Source: Candidatus Heimdallarchaeota archaeon
GTDB taxonomy: Archaea > Asgardarchaeota > Heimdallarchaeia > Heimdallarchaeales > Kariarchaeaceae
Assembly: GCA_026702845.1 (NCBI GenBank)
Contig: JADCLS010000001.1
Location: 558,001-622,000, forward strand
Direction: 5' to 3'
Length of the DNA: 64,000 nucleotides
The notes under the pieces were generated by a model. That model saw nothing but the letters and a program-made list of their open reading frames with translations, had not been told where the DNA came from and searched no databases. Positions 37,801 to 46,804 of the stretch are shown one piece after another. Each line of letters opens with the position of its first letter. The stretch's first letter is position 1. Made by a program: the position numbers and the translations under genes.

Positions 37801-40800
37801 TGCTCATTCTTACAGGACAACAATTTACCTGGACTCTGTTGCCAATAGTTCTAATTTAGCCTCAGGTTCAAGCTGGAGTTCATTAAGTGATTCTACACAC
37901 AATCTTACTATAGTTGTGACTGATGATCTTGGCAATAAGGCTACTGAAACAGTAATCTTTATAGTTGATACGACTTCTCCAACAATCTCTATTTCCAGTC
38001 CCAGTGGATCATATGATACAACTGATTTGAGTTTCACTTACTCAGTAACAGAGGCTTCAGACTATGTGACAAAGATTTTCATCAATGGAGTTGAGAATAC
38101 AACCAATATTGCTTCTGGTAGTACACTATCACTTGGACAAGGAGAAACGAATATTACGATTCAGGTGATTGATGCTCTGGGTCAAGTGTCAACAGATACT
38201 AGCATTGTATATGTAGACTCAATAGCACCAGTAGTTGACATTACAAGCCCAACTTCAGGAAATTATGACACAACTGATTTGAGCTTCACTTACTCAATAT
38301 CAGAGAATTCAGATTACCAAACAAATATTTTCATTAATGGTGTTGAGAATTCAACCAACTTAGCTTCTGGTAGTACATTATCACTTGGACAAGGAGAAAC
38401 GAATATTACGATTCAAGTGATTGATGCTCTGGGTCATGTAACAACAGATACTAGCATTGTGTATATAGACTCAGTAGCACCAGTAGTTGATATTACAAGT
38501 CCTTCATCAGGAAATTACGATACAACAGATCTAACCTTCAACTACACAATTGATGAGACTTCAGATTACACAACAAAGATTTTCATCAATGGAGTTGAGA
38601 ATAATACGGCAATTGCCTCTGGTTCTACACTCAGTTTAGACCAAGGAGAGACAAATATTACCATTCAAGTGATTGATGAGTTAGGAAACGTCTCCACTGA
38701 TACTTCCATTGTATATGTTGACTCAGTTGCCCCAGTAGTGGATATTACTGCCCCATTATCTGGAAATTATGATACCACAGATCTGACCTTCACCTATACA
38801 ATTGATGAGGACTCAGATTACACAACAAAGATCTTCATCAATGGAGTTGAGAATAATACTGCAATTGCTTCTGGTTCTACACTCAGTTTAGGTCAGGGAG
38901 AGACAAATATAACGATACAGGTGATTGATGAGCTTGGAAACGTTTCTACAGATACTTCTATCATATATGTTGACTCTGTTGTCCCAGTAGTGGATATTAC
39001 AAGCCCAACATCAGGAAATTACGATACTACCGATCTGACCTTCACTTACACTATCGACGAGGACTCAGATTACACAACAAAGATCTTCATCAATGGAGTT
39101 GAGAATAATACCAACATCGCTTCTGGATCAACCCTCACCCTGAGTCAGGGAGAGACAAATATTACCATTCAGGTGATTGATGAGCTCGGAAACATTTCTA
39201 CTGATACTAGCATTGTTTTTGTTGACTCAGTAGCTCCAGTGGTTGACATAACAAGCCCAACTTCAGGAAACTATGACACAACTGATCTGAGCTTCACTTA
39301 CTCAATAACAGAGAGTTCAGATTACCAAACAAAAATTTTCATTAATGGAGTTGAAAACACTACAAATATTGTGTCTGGTTCAATACTCAACCTAGGTCAG
39401 GGAGAGACAAATATTACTATTAAGGTGATTGATGAGCTAGGAAACGTATCAACAGATACTAGCATTGTGTATATCGACTCAATAGCACCAGTAATTGACA
39501 TTACCAGCCCAAAATCAGGAAATTATGATGCCACTGATTTAAGCTTTACCTACTCAATTACTGAGAATTCAGATTATGTGACAAAGATTTTAATCAATAG
39601 TGTTGATAACACCACAAATATTGCCTCAGGTAGTACAATAACACTTGATCAGGGAGAATCGAATATTACGATTCAAGTGACTGATGATCTTGGTAATGTT
39701 TCAGTTCAGACAGTGATAGTATATGTCGATTCCATAGCACCTACAGTGAGTATTACAAGCCCCTCTGGGCTATATAATTCACCTGATCAGATCTTGAGTT
39801 ATACAATCTCTGATCAATCAACATTCACAACAGAAATTATCATCAATGGTGTGACAAATACCACTAACATCGCATCAGGAAGCACGGTAACTCTCTCAGA
39901 AGGAGAGAATACTGTGCAGATTAGAGTAGTTGATGAGGCCGGTAATATCGCCACATCCGACGTTCAAATAATTATTGATACTATCGGCCCCATCATTACA
40001 ATCTCAGAGCCCGATGCTACTTACTATAGAACTGATTCTGTAAATATAAACTATGCTATTACAGAACTAACCAGCACTGAAGTATGGCTGGATGGTGTGA
40101 AGAACACCTCAGCAATAGAATCAGGCTATCTCTGGAATTCACTTTCCGAAGGAAATCATAATCTCACCATCTATGCTGAGGACCAGGCTGGTAACATCGA
40201 TGTAGAAAGTGTAGTCTTCATCATCGATCTCACTGCCCCCACAGTTAACATTATTTCACCCACCACCAAGGCTTATGCCAATGGATCTATTGCATTAGAG
40301 TATACCAGCACTGGAAATTATCTTGAGATCTATATCAATGGAGTGAAAAACACTACCAACTTGCAATCAGGTAGTATCCTGGATCTGGATGAGGCATCTT
40401 ACAACCTCACCATTATGGTTATGGACTTGGCTGGAAATCAAGCTACATCCGACGTTCAATTTTTGGTTGATTACACCAGCCCTGTCCTAACAATCCTAAC
40501 GCCTGATGCTGGAATTGGTAATGATGATAACATAAGCATAAGCTACAGTTTCTCTGATAGTGTGAATACTGATGTTTTTCTCGATGGAGTACTTAACAGT
40601 TCTATTACAAATTCAGGTTTCCTCTGGGTAGTTTCCGAGGGCATCCACAATGTTACCATTCGTATTGAGGATGCAGCTGGTAATTCAGCAGTGGATACAG
40701 TTATTTTTGAAGTGGATCTTACAATACCACCTCTTAGCATCTTCACTCTGACAGGAATGACCATCTACCAGGCAGAACTCGAGCTCAATTATTCAGTAGC

Positions 40801-43800
40801 AGAATCGGTCCTCACTACCATCTACATTGATAATGTGGCTAATACCACATCTATCCAACCACTTCAGGTCATCTCACTGACTGAGGGAGTACATAATATC
40901 TCTATTGTGGCTAAGGATGAGGCTGGAAATATCAATAAACAGCAGATCAACATCACAGTTGACTATTCCTCTCCAGTTATCTCATTACTCTCACCTGAAA
41001 ATAATGCAGTTATAGAGATGGGTGCTGAGATTAATCTATCAGTAAATGATCCCCATGTGAGTATAGATAAGGTTTGGTACCGTTGGGGAACTCATGAAAT
41101 CGTTTACCTGTCATCTCTTAGTCTTAATGCAGAGTATTATGGAATCATTCCGCTTACCGTCTATGCCAACAATAGTAATGGTGTAATCACTGAAGTCACC
41201 TATTTCTTCGATGTGTTGGGATCTGGGCCAGATACCTTCCTAAGTGAATTTGTGGGTAATCCTGTCAATGGAAGTATCATCTATATAGATGTACCCTTCT
41301 CCATTGATAACCGGGATAACTATGATGCACTTGATACCTTCTGGTATAGCTGGGATGATGGAGAGAACTTCTCACTGGATGCTGAGCTTAGCATGCTCAT
41401 CTATCCACTCGAGCAAATAGGAACCCATGTATTGACCATCCATGTCAATAATACTCGTGGACAGATAGCTAGCGAGACTTATATCTTTATCATCTACGGT
41501 ACAGGTCCACAACTTGTACAACTAACTGCCAAGAGCACCGGTGAAAAACTCAACTTTGATAAGAAAGTAAAGGTGAATGAAAATGAACAACTTGAGCTTT
41601 TTATTCATGATGACTATTCTCCTCTGACTGAGGTAAATTATACCTGGTCCAATGGGGATAGTTTCCAACATATTGAAATCAATGAGAATGATTTTGAGGT
41701 GACCATTGATCTCATCTCCCCAGGTAGGCATTCCTTGACTGTGTATGCAGCCAATGACCTTGGTCAGTCAATCAATCAGGTCCTCGAGCTGTTAATTTTT
41801 GGTGTAGGTCCATCTATCGATGTAAAAGAGGGTGACACCAATGCAGTCAACGGTTCGTCCACTACCAAGGATAGTCAGTTCCAGGTTACCATCTATGATC
41901 CAGATCTCAACATCACACAGGTTCAGTATAACTGGGATTCTAGTATGAATTTCACTATCTATTCTCAAAATGGTATTTCTCTTGATGCAGATCAGATTGA
42001 TGTCACCATACCCATGAATAACACAGTCGGGTATCGTACCCTTAATGTTTATACCACCAATGAGTTTAATCAAACTACAGTTGAGAGTTACTTCTTCCTA
42101 GTACTTGGTATAGGACCTATCATACGGGCTATCTCTGATAATCTCAATGGATCAAGTGTGGCTGGTATGTCTGACCTGTTCTTTGATATCTATGATTCAG
42201 ATAATGTCACTTTACTACATGTATGGTATGATATGGGTTCTCAGACAAACCTCAGTTTAGAGTATATCTCTGAAACCACCTTCAAGATCATCACACCCTT
42301 CAGTGCTGGAGAGTATACCATGAGAATTGGTGCTACAAATGCATTTAACCAGACCACTATCTCTGAGTTTGTCATCCGTATAGCTCTGGTTATCCCTCCA
42401 CCAACAGCAGGTGAGATCGTTGGACAGATTATGGTCTGGATCCTAATTACATTCCTCATCTTTCTGCTGTTCTTCATGCTCTACAAGTTCATCATGTTCC
42501 TCTGGAGAAGAAGAGGGGAAGAAGAAGAGGAGGAGGAGGAAGAATCTCAACTCTATACTCAGACTTCAGGAGCGTTAGGTGCAGTTCCACATCCCAATCA
42601 AGGTGGGGGATCTGATTCCACATCTGTGAGATCCACAGGGTATGGAGATACTGATGGTCATGCAATGGGAGGATTTGCTGCCACAGGAAGTAGTGACAAT
42701 GTTGCCATCGGTATAGCAGGTTATACTCGTCTTAACAAGGGTCTAATCGTCAATATCTCTGAGCAGAACTTTATCAAACAATCTCCCTCCGGAGAGATTA
42801 TTGAAGTAGGAGAATCACAGGGATCCATGATCGTCAGAAATACTGGTGACAAGAATTATATTCATGGTGTCAAATTAAAAGTGTTCAATTCCCATCTTGT
42901 AGCACCAATTGCCGAATTTCCTGCTTTAGAACCTGTAACAGATGTAGGTGTAGTAAAACCACATTATCAGAACTCATGGGTAACTCATTACTCCTACAAG
43001 GATCGAGCACTTGCTCCAATAAAGATCAAAGAAACCTATATTGATATGAGGACTGGTCAAACTCCTGTCTTCAATGGGGAGAATATGCAGGTGAGATGTA
43101 CCATTAAGATCCATAATAACTCACTTGAGCCTATTACCAACATTATGGGCTTGAAGAAGATATTAGATGGCAAGGTGGTCAATAAGAAGATTGACAATGG
43201 AGAATTCACCCCTGATATTGGAGATGTGATCTTTGCCATCGAGAAAATTGAGCCTGATCAAACTACTGAGGTGATCATAGATCTCTATATTCAGGGTGGT
43301 AAGGAATATAATTACCAGACTGGTAAACTAGAGATCATGTACAATATTGATGATATTCTTGCCTCAGATCTCAATATACAATATGCCAAGGGAGTATCTG
43401 ATCACAAGCTGAAATTCAGAAAATTGAGAAGAAAGGGTGAACCAAAATGGTTTGATTGTGAATTCTCCTATCGTAATGTGAGTGAATTCTCCTTCTATCT
43501 CAATGGTTATCGTCTCACCCGTGAAGAAGATCCTGAATTCCTTATTGAGGAGAGGTTTGAAGATGTTGAAGAAGAGCACAGAGAATATTTCTCCGAAATG
43601 AATATCGGTCATCCCTTTGAGTATTTCTCTGAGAATTATGATTATCCAATGTTCAAGGCAGAGCTTGATTTTGAGGTGTATAATGAAATACACCGGACCA
43701 CTCAAGCTATTATCAGTGTGGATAGTTACGGTCTCAATCCCAATGGTCGAGAATTGAGCATCATCCCACAGGAGGAGACTCATCATGTCCCCCGTGCAGT

Positions 43801-46051
43801 ACCACTACCACGAGCTCCCAAGGAGGGTAATGGATCACAACTTGCAGGTGAAATCATTCGAGAATTCGAGGATGTGTATCCAAGAGGGTTGATTCTCAAT
43901 ATTTCAGAACAAAATACAATCAAGATGAGCTGTGATGGTGAGGTGACTGAAGTTGGTGAATCTACCGGCAGTATTATTGTTAGGAATACTGGTGATAAGA
44001 ACAGAATTCACGGTATCAAGTTATCGTTGAAGAATACTGAGAATGTGGAAATACTCGAGGATGAAGCTCAGTTCTCAGATAATACTTATATTCCTGTTGT
44101 ACTTCCTGGGCCTGAGAATGCCTGGTTCAGCTATTATCACTACAAGGACAGAGCTCTTACCCCTATTTCTGTAAAGCAAAAGATCATCGATCCCAACACT
44201 GGTGGAATTCCCTTACTTCTTGAACAGATGACCGTACAATGTATTATTACCATCAGAAATAACACCCTTGAACCTGTGGTTAATGTCATGGGTATGAAGA
44301 AGTTCTCTCCATTCGAGAAATTACTCAATATACACATGAGTAAAGGAGAGATCGCTCCTACAGATAATACTCTGGTCTTTGCCATGGAACAGTTAGATCC
44401 TAATGAGGAAGTTCAGGTAGTAATGGATTTGCAAGTCTCTCCATCAGATAATTTCCATACTGGTGAGCTTGAGGTGATGTATAATCTACTACATATCCTT
44501 GCCTCTGATCTTAAAGTACTAAACGTTAAAGGAGTATCTGATAATAAATTAAAAGTGAGGAAACGCAGACAGACAGGTTCTGATACCAAGTATGATTGCC
44601 GACTGGAATACAGGAATATGTCTGAGTTCTCCTTCTACCTCAATTCTCTCAAAGTGACCAATGATAATCCCAATTGTGATTATGAATTGGAGAAGAAATT
44701 TGATGAGGGTTATTCGCTTGAAGATAGAGAATACACCAGAGATATTGATCTTGGATATGCATTTGAATATGAAAGTCCTGATCCAACCTATCCCCAATTC
44801 ATTGCCAAGCTGGATTTTGAGGTGTACAATGAAATCAATCTTACCACACAAACAGTTATCATGATCCCAGCCTCATCATTGCTTGGTGATCAGATGGACA
44901 TTGAGTATAAGGATGAAGCATTACCTGCAATCAGTGTTCCCAGGCCTGCACATATTAACAATGATGAAAGACTAATTAATGAAGCAGAGAAAGCCATGGC
45001 TGATTTGGAAGCACTAACTCTGATAGGACAGGCAGAAGAAGAGGCTAGATTACAAGCAGAGGAAGAGGCTAGACTACAAGCAGAGGAAGAGGCTAGACTA
45101 CAAGCAGAGGAAGAGGCTAGATTACAAGCAGAGGAAGAGGCTAGACTACAAGCAGAGGAAGAGGCTAGATTACAGGCAGAGGAAGAGGCTAGACTACAAG
45201 CAGAGGAAGAAGCTAGGTTACAGGCAGAGGAAGAGGCTAGATTACAAGCAGAGGAAGAGGCTAGACTACAAGCAGAGGAAGAATCCAAAGTAGATGATCT
45301 GCAGGATGCAATAAATGCTGTAGAAAATATAGAGTTAGAAACCACAGATGATGAGGGGCCCAATATCCCACAAGGTGTGATTGAGATTAGTTCACTAAAA
45401 CTATCAAATCACATAGCTATTCTTGGTGATTTGATGCACCCCATTGAGATTGTTCTCTCATCAGAGTTTCTGAGTATTAACAAGCTGAATAGACTTGATG
45501 TACCACTTGTTTTCCATGGATTATCATCTGTAAACGATCTAAAAGAGTTCTCCAATGGTTTGAAATCACTTGCCTCACATGGTGTTCGACAATTGATAAT
45601 TCGAGATAATGCTGTTAATCAACCTTTCATGACCAAATTCAATGAGAGTGATGCTATAGTAATACTTGAGCTTTGTAAGAAATTTAATGTGCAATCCAAT
45701 GTCAAAGCCATTGTTGAAATTGCTGATGTCTACGAATTCATGCAAAACTTTGATGAGCAGCTTGAATTCATGAATCACATTGTTGAACGAATACATGAGC
45801 ACCCAGAGGAAATCAAGCAGAGATTATCCACAGCAATCAGTAAGGCTATTGAATTACAGCTATTAAGCAGTGAGAAGATCATGGAGTACATCAAAGATAT
45901 ATTACCTTTGACAAAGAAATTAACCCCAGCTGAGATCACTGATACGGTTAGAAGAGCAGTAATAAGTGGATTAATTGAGCTACCTGATGATGTGGAGTTT
46001 GATGATGATCTTTATGATCTAAATAAAGTAATAACTAGCTGGGAAGAATGA
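31814..46051 (+). CDS. Giant single-pass surface protein: SBBP propeller, Ig-like repeat array, transmembrane helix, large cytosolic part
   Basis: The protein is 4,745 residues. Residues 1-25 form a signal peptide; about 70-245 match the domain that precedes SBBP repeats (GFIKNIGQVSDRSIQYYI, LYNGIDLVYYL). SBBP beta-propeller blades (YFGGS...D...D-x-x-GNAYITG) span about 252-690. About 30 Ig-like units follow to 3530, including 11 units of exactly 85 residues (954-1888) and 6 of 84 (2138-2641). One membrane helix is at about 3539-3565, then an Arg/Glu-rich stop-transfer. The cytosolic side has a duplicated beta-rich domain (about 3643-3974 and 4024-4358), an octad-repeat helix (4407-4494) and a helical C-terminal domain. 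It is probably an adhesin that contacts cytosolic machinery. Confidence 0.85.
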   Translation: MKQELKVVFILSTLILSGIIIVHNVEDVEVTKEYESTVEYIRNTIDRQLLTDRHLEQLAVQGFIKNIGQVSDRSIQYYISAVGIHVGFSTSKITFINSTGGYFELNFPNSNTVNPQGKYMRSNKQNYYTNGLALTNVPSYNEVVYTNLYNGIDLVYYLTHEGLKYDFIVHPGADPSQIRVSTNSILSVLRNEVTIQSKGIKISDSNLLVTQNDFPVEAYFKPLSSREYGFTIPYYDSSKLLVIDPLLLNFSQYIGGIADDQGMGIDTDGYDNVYITGSTISSDFPTYNAYNDTYGGNSVSDVFVAKFNSTGGMLFSSYFGGSAADNALMIKVDSFGNAVIVGNTESSNFPTTSGLYTTYNGSVDAFAARFTSGGGLTWSTFLGGTGADYLKDIVLSSAYAHLAGYTTSTDYVISSGAYQTSNAGGEDGIYTRLSLSTGVMIYSTYFGGSGNDQAEAIDLDPSGNIFLAGTTYSTNLPTTSGTVQPAYGKRGDSFIFKFTSSMTVVWGSYFGLNSVETLNDMAIDEYGQAFLVGSTTSGSFPDINAFQDKFGGGSTDGYINKFSADGSTLIFSTYYGGTGSDEINSIAIDDIGNAYITGYAGSSLPTTSTAYQIDNAGGMDAFVAKFTTDGYLENSSYMGGSGDDYGMGIVISVDFDIYMVGHTTSTDFPVFDSTANGGADGFVSKYYNPKPPEIKLNIANNSKLYPGEDIKLDLFIDDGDIDAAWYNWDGGTNYTIEYPWTIPAPTTPGNHTLNIYANDTYQQIVFMVYIFTIEGPSIVLNNPANYSRVLPTAQANITVTDYTYSISSAKYAWDSGSNTTFTPSSYDFIDIPDTEGSRTLHVYATNSNGDSTYRKFVFIVDNTSPSISITSPSNGSFTTDTWVQLNYSITEADPSYTTTVYFDGTANSTAWQSGYNITSLSNGVHNITITVVDSVGNIGRTEISFTVSSGDTDDPVINIISPSVQTYGSNSVVVSYSVSDASSYTTTIFQDSVANSSNFASGSTWSSLSDSTHNLTIKVVDSVGNTAISTIIFDVDTSDPVINITSPSAQTYGSNSVVVSYSVSDAHSYSTTIYQDSVANSSNFASGSTWSSLSDTTHNLTIKVVDSVGNTAISTILFDVDTSDPVINITSPSAQTYSSNSVTVSYSVSDVHSYVTTIYQDSVANSSNFASGSTWSSLSDSTHNLTIKVVDSVGNTAISTVIFDVDTSDPLINITSPSAQTYGSNSVVVTYSISDAHSYSTTIYQDSVANSSNFASDSSWNSLSDSTHNLTLKVVDSVGNTAISTIIFDVDTSDPVINITSPSAQTYGSNSVVVSYSISDAHSYSTTIYQDSVANSSNFVSGSSWSSLSDSTHNLTIKVVDSVGNTAISTVIFDVDTSDPIINITNPSAQTYGSNSVVVTYSVSDAHSYVTTIFQDSVANSSNFASGSTWLSLSDATHNLTIKVVDDVGNTAISTILFDIDTSDPLINITSPSAQTYGSNSVVVTYSISDAHSYVTTIYQDSVANSSNFASGSSWSSLSDATHNLTIKVVDEVGNSAISTIIFNVDTSDPVINITSPSAQTYGSNSVVVSYSISDAHSYSTTIYQDSVSNSSNFASGSSWSSLSETTHNLTIKVVDSVGNTAISTILFDVDTSDPVINIISPSAQTYGSSSVTVSYSVSDAHSYVTTIYQDSVANSSNFASGSSWSSLSDSTHNLTIKVVDSVGNTAISTILFDVDTSVPVINITSPSAQTYGSNSITVSYSISDAHSYSTTIFQDSVANSSNFASGSSWSSLSDSTHNLTIKVVDSVGNSAISTVIFDVDTSDPIINITSPSAQTYGSNSVVVSYSVSDAHSYVTTIYQDSVANSSNFASGSTWSSLSDSTHNLTIKVVDSVGNTAISTVIFTINASAPEITITSPSAQVYGSNAVTISYTVSEGDVTVFLDGVSNSSNIQSGYSWSGLSDSQHNLTILASNLGNDAVSTVLFEIDTSDPVVSITSPSAQTYGSNSVVVTYSISDAHSYRTTIYLDSVANSSNLASGSSWSSLSDSTHNLTIVVTDDLGNKATETVIFIVDTTSPTISISSPSGSYDTTDLSFTYSVTEASDYVTKIFINGVENTTNIASGSTLSLGQGETNITIQVIDALGQVSTDTSIVYVDSIAPVVDITSPTSGNYDTTDLSFTYSISENSDYQTNIFINGVENSTNLASGSTLSLGQGETNITIQVIDALGHVTTDTSIVYIDSVAPVVDITSPSSGNYDTTDLTFNYTIDETSDYTTKIFINGVENNTAIASGSTLSLDQGETNITIQVIDELGNVSTDTSIVYVDSVAPVVDITAPLSGNYDTTDLTFTYTIDEDSDYTTKIFINGVENNTAIASGSTLSLGQGETNITIQVIDELGNVSTDTSIIYVDSVVPVVDITSPTSGNYDTTDLTFTYTIDEDSDYTTKIFINGVENNTNIASGSTLTLSQGETNITIQVIDELGNISTDTSIVFVDSVAPVVDITSPTSGNYDTTDLSFTYSITESSDYQTKIFINGVENTTNIVSGSILNLGQGETNITIKVIDELGNVSTDTSIVYIDSIAPVIDITSPKSGNYDATDLSFTYSITENSDYVTKILINSVDNTTNIASGSTITLDQGESNITIQVTDDLGNVSVQTVIVYVDSIAPTVSITSPSGLYNSPDQILSYTISDQSTFTTEIIINGVTNTTNIASGSTVTLSEGENTVQIRVVDEAGNIATSDVQIIIDTIGPIITISEPDATYYRTDSVNINYAITELTSTEVWLDGVKNTSAIESGYLWNSLSEGNHNLTIYAEDQAGNIDVESVVFIIDLTAPTVNIISPTTKAYANGSIALEYTSTGNYLEIYINGVKNTTNLQSGSILDLDEASYNLTIMVMDLAGNQATSDVQFLVDYTSPVLTILTPDAGIGNDDNISISYSFSDSVNTDVFLDGVLNSSITNSGFLWVVSEGIHNVTIRIEDAAGNSAVDTVIFEVDLTIPPLSIFTLTGMTIYQAELELNYSVAESVLTTIYIDNVANTTSIQPLQVISLTEGVHNISIVAKDEAGNINKQQINITVDYSSPVISLLSPENNAVIEMGAEINLSVNDPHVSIDKVWYRWGTHEIVYLSSLSLNAEYYGIIPLTVYANNSNGVITEVTYFFDVLGSGPDTFLSEFVGNPVNGSIIYIDVPFSIDNRDNYDALDTFWYSWDDGENFSLDAELSMLIYPLEQIGTHVLTIHVNNTRGQIASETYIFIIYGTGPQLVQLTAKSTGEKLNFDKKVKVNENEQLELFIHDDYSPLTEVNYTWSNGDSFQHIEINENDFEVTIDLISPGRHSLTVYAANDLGQSINQVLELLIFGVGPSIDVKEGDTNAVNGSSTTKDSQFQVTIYDPDLNITQVQYNWDSSMNFTIYSQNGISLDADQIDVTIPMNNTVGYRTLNVYTTNEFNQTTVESYFFLVLGIGPIIRAISDNLNGSSVAGMSDLFFDIYDSDNVTLLHVWYDMGSQTNLSLEYISETTFKIITPFSAGEYTMRIGATNAFNQTTISEFVIRIALVIPPPTAGEIVGQIMVWILITFLIFLLFFMLYKFIMFLWRRRGEEEEEEEEESQLYTQTSGALGAVPHPNQGGGSDSTSVRSTGYGDTDGHAMGGFAATGSSDNVAIGIAGYTRLNKGLIVNISEQNFIKQSPSGEIIEVGESQGSMIVRNTGDKNYIHGVKLKVFNSHLVAPIAEFPALEPVTDVGVVKPHYQNSWVTHYSYKDRALAPIKIKETYIDMRTGQTPVFNGENMQVRCTIKIHNNSLEPITNIMGLKKILDGKVVNKKIDNGEFTPDIGDVIFAIEKIEPDQTTEVIIDLYIQGGKEYNYQTGKLEIMYNIDDILASDLNIQYAKGVSDHKLKFRKLRRKGEPKWFDCEFSYRNVSEFSFYLNGYRLTREEDPEFLIEERFEDVEEEHREYFSEMNIGHPFEYFSENYDYPMFKAELDFEVYNEIHRTTQAIISVDSYGLNPNGRELSIIPQEETHHVPRAVPLPRAPKEGNGSQLAGEIIREFEDVYPRGLILNISEQNTIKMSCDGEVTEVGESTGSIIVRNTGDKNRIHGIKLSLKNTENVEILEDEAQFSDNTYIPVVLPGPENAWFSYYHYKDRALTPISVKQKIIDPNTGGIPLLLEQMTVQCIITIRNNTLEPVVNVMGMKKFSPFEKLLNIHMSKGEIAPTDNTLVFAMEQLDPNEEVQVVMDLQVSPSDNFHTGELEVMYNLLHILASDLKVLNVKGVSDNKLKVRKRRQTGSDTKYDCRLEYRNMSEFSFYLNSLKVTNDNPNCDYELEKKFDEGYSLEDREYTRDIDLGYAFEYESPDPTYPQFIAKLDFEVYNEINLTTQTVIMIPASSLLGDQMDIEYKDEALPAISVPRPAHINNDERLINEAEKAMADLEALTLIGQAEEEARLQAEEEARLQAEEEARLQAEEEARLQAEEEARLQAEEEARLQAEEEARLQAEEEARLQAEEEARLQAEEEARLQAEEESKVDDLQDAINAVENIELETTDDEGPNIPQGVIEISSLKLSNHIAILGDLMHPIEIVLSSEFLSINKLNRLDVPLVFHGLSSVNDLKEFSNGLKSLASHGVRQLIIRDNAVNQPFMTKFNESDAIVILELCKKFNVQSNVKAIVEIADVYEFMQNFDEQLEFMNHIVERIHEHPEEIKQRLSTAISKAIELQLLSSEKIMEYIKDILPLTKKLTPAEITDTVRRAVISGLIELPDDVEFDDDLYDLNKVITSWEE
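34673..37477 (+). repeat. Tandem array of 11 units of 255 nt inside the giant gene
   Basis: Units begin at 34673 and recur every 255 bases without an indel to 37478. Each encodes an 85-residue Ig-like domain starting DPVINITSPSAQTYGSNS and ending GNTAIST-I-F. Neighbouring units are nearly identical in DNA, including shared synonymous choices. This implies recent duplication or gene conversion. Confidence 0.9.
38225..39736 (+). repeat. Tandem array of 6 units of 252 nt inside the giant gene
   Basis: Unit starts at 38225, 38477, 38729, 38981, 39233 and 39485 are exactly 252 bases apart. Each encodes an 84-residue Ig-like domain with SGNYDTTDL-F-Y and FINGVENNT motifs. The family differs from the 255-nt units but has the same fold pattern. 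Confidence 0.9.
45032..45295 (+). repeat. Octad repeat AEEEARLQ (ten 24-nt units)
   Basis: Ten full 24-base units run from 45032 to 45271, then a partial one. They encode AEEEARLQ repeats with E-to-R spacing of i to i+4 or less. Such sequences favour a long rigid single alpha-helix or coiled coil of about 80-90 residues on the cytosolic side of the giant protein. Confidence 0.9.
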
Positions 46052-46052
46052 A

Positions 46053-46724
46053 TTACTCAACTTCAGTATATTTAATCAAATCAGTAATAATTCTGGATGC
46101 ATCGCTGATAAATTTATCTTCCAAGATAAACTGCATCTCAGAGAAAGTACTCACTAGCTCAGATATATTTATCCCCTCAATGGTAAGGGCCTTGCTGAAG
46201 TAGTAAAATAAACCCGGTGTGATGGAGCTATCCTCAGGTATGTTAATGAATATCGCTGCAAGATCATCAGAAATATTGATGATAGTTGCAGGTTTACAGA
46301 TCTCAATAATTCTTTCTTTGTGTTTGGAACTCGTAATTATCGACATCTCCGCATTTCCCTTAATAATGGATAGGTAATCATTTTTGGAGACAACATTATT
46401 GATAGCTGATACTATGTCGGTGAACGGTTGATCCAATCTGACAGTAATTTCAAAGAGATGTAAACGTATGGTCATGGATGAGCCAACAAATTCCTTCAGT
46501 TTCTTGGAAATCTTGCTATCATACTCTTCCTGATATTTTTCTCCGATACGTCTCAGAGCCATGGCAACGGATGCCACTTTCACCTTCTCACCCACTCGTT
46601 TCTCAACATCAGGTAGAATATCTTGAGCTAGAGAATTATAGTTAATCAAGTTACGACCAAGGAAATCCTCGATAAACGGCTTGATTTTGATGATCTCTCG
46701 GGTGGCCATGGCAATTGAGGTCAT
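46053..46724 (-). CDS. ACT-domain-like regulatory protein with N-terminal helical domain
   Basis: The protein is 223 residues. An N-terminal winged-helix-like part (IKIKPFIEDFLGRNLINYNSLAQDIL, VASVAMALRRIGEKY) is followed by two ACT-like beta-alpha-beta stretches (PATIINISDDLAAIFINIPED and SKALTIEGINISELVSTFSEMQFIL). ACT domains often bind amino acids. The ligand is not known. Convergent with the giant gene, 1 base apart. A second ATG lies at 46709. Confidence 0.65.
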   Translation of the reverse strand: MTSIAMATREIIKIKPFIEDFLGRNLINYNSLAQDILPDVEKRVGEKVKVASVAMALRRIGEKYQEEYDSKISKKLKEFVGSSMTIRLHLFEITVRLDQPFTDIVSAINNVVSKNDYLSIIKGNAEMSIITSSKHKERIIEICKPATIINISDDLAAIFINIPEDSSITPGLFYYFSKALTIEGINISELVSTFSEMQFILEDKFISDASRIITDLIKYTEVE

Positions 46725-46804
46725 AGGCGAGAATAATTTATGTAATTATTATAACATTTTGTATTAATAAGTACAATTGGTAGTAGTTTTGTAAAAAATT
46801 ATTA

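Noticed and set aside
34673..39736. Repeat array considered as a CRISPR or mobile repeat
   Set aside because: Units are coding, in one frame, without spacers; period and content are those of protein domains.
44890..45363. 157-codon minus-strand frame opposite the octad repeat (Ala/Ser/Cys-rich repeats)
   Set aside because: It is the antisense reading of the 24-nt repeat and lacks any protein-like feature.
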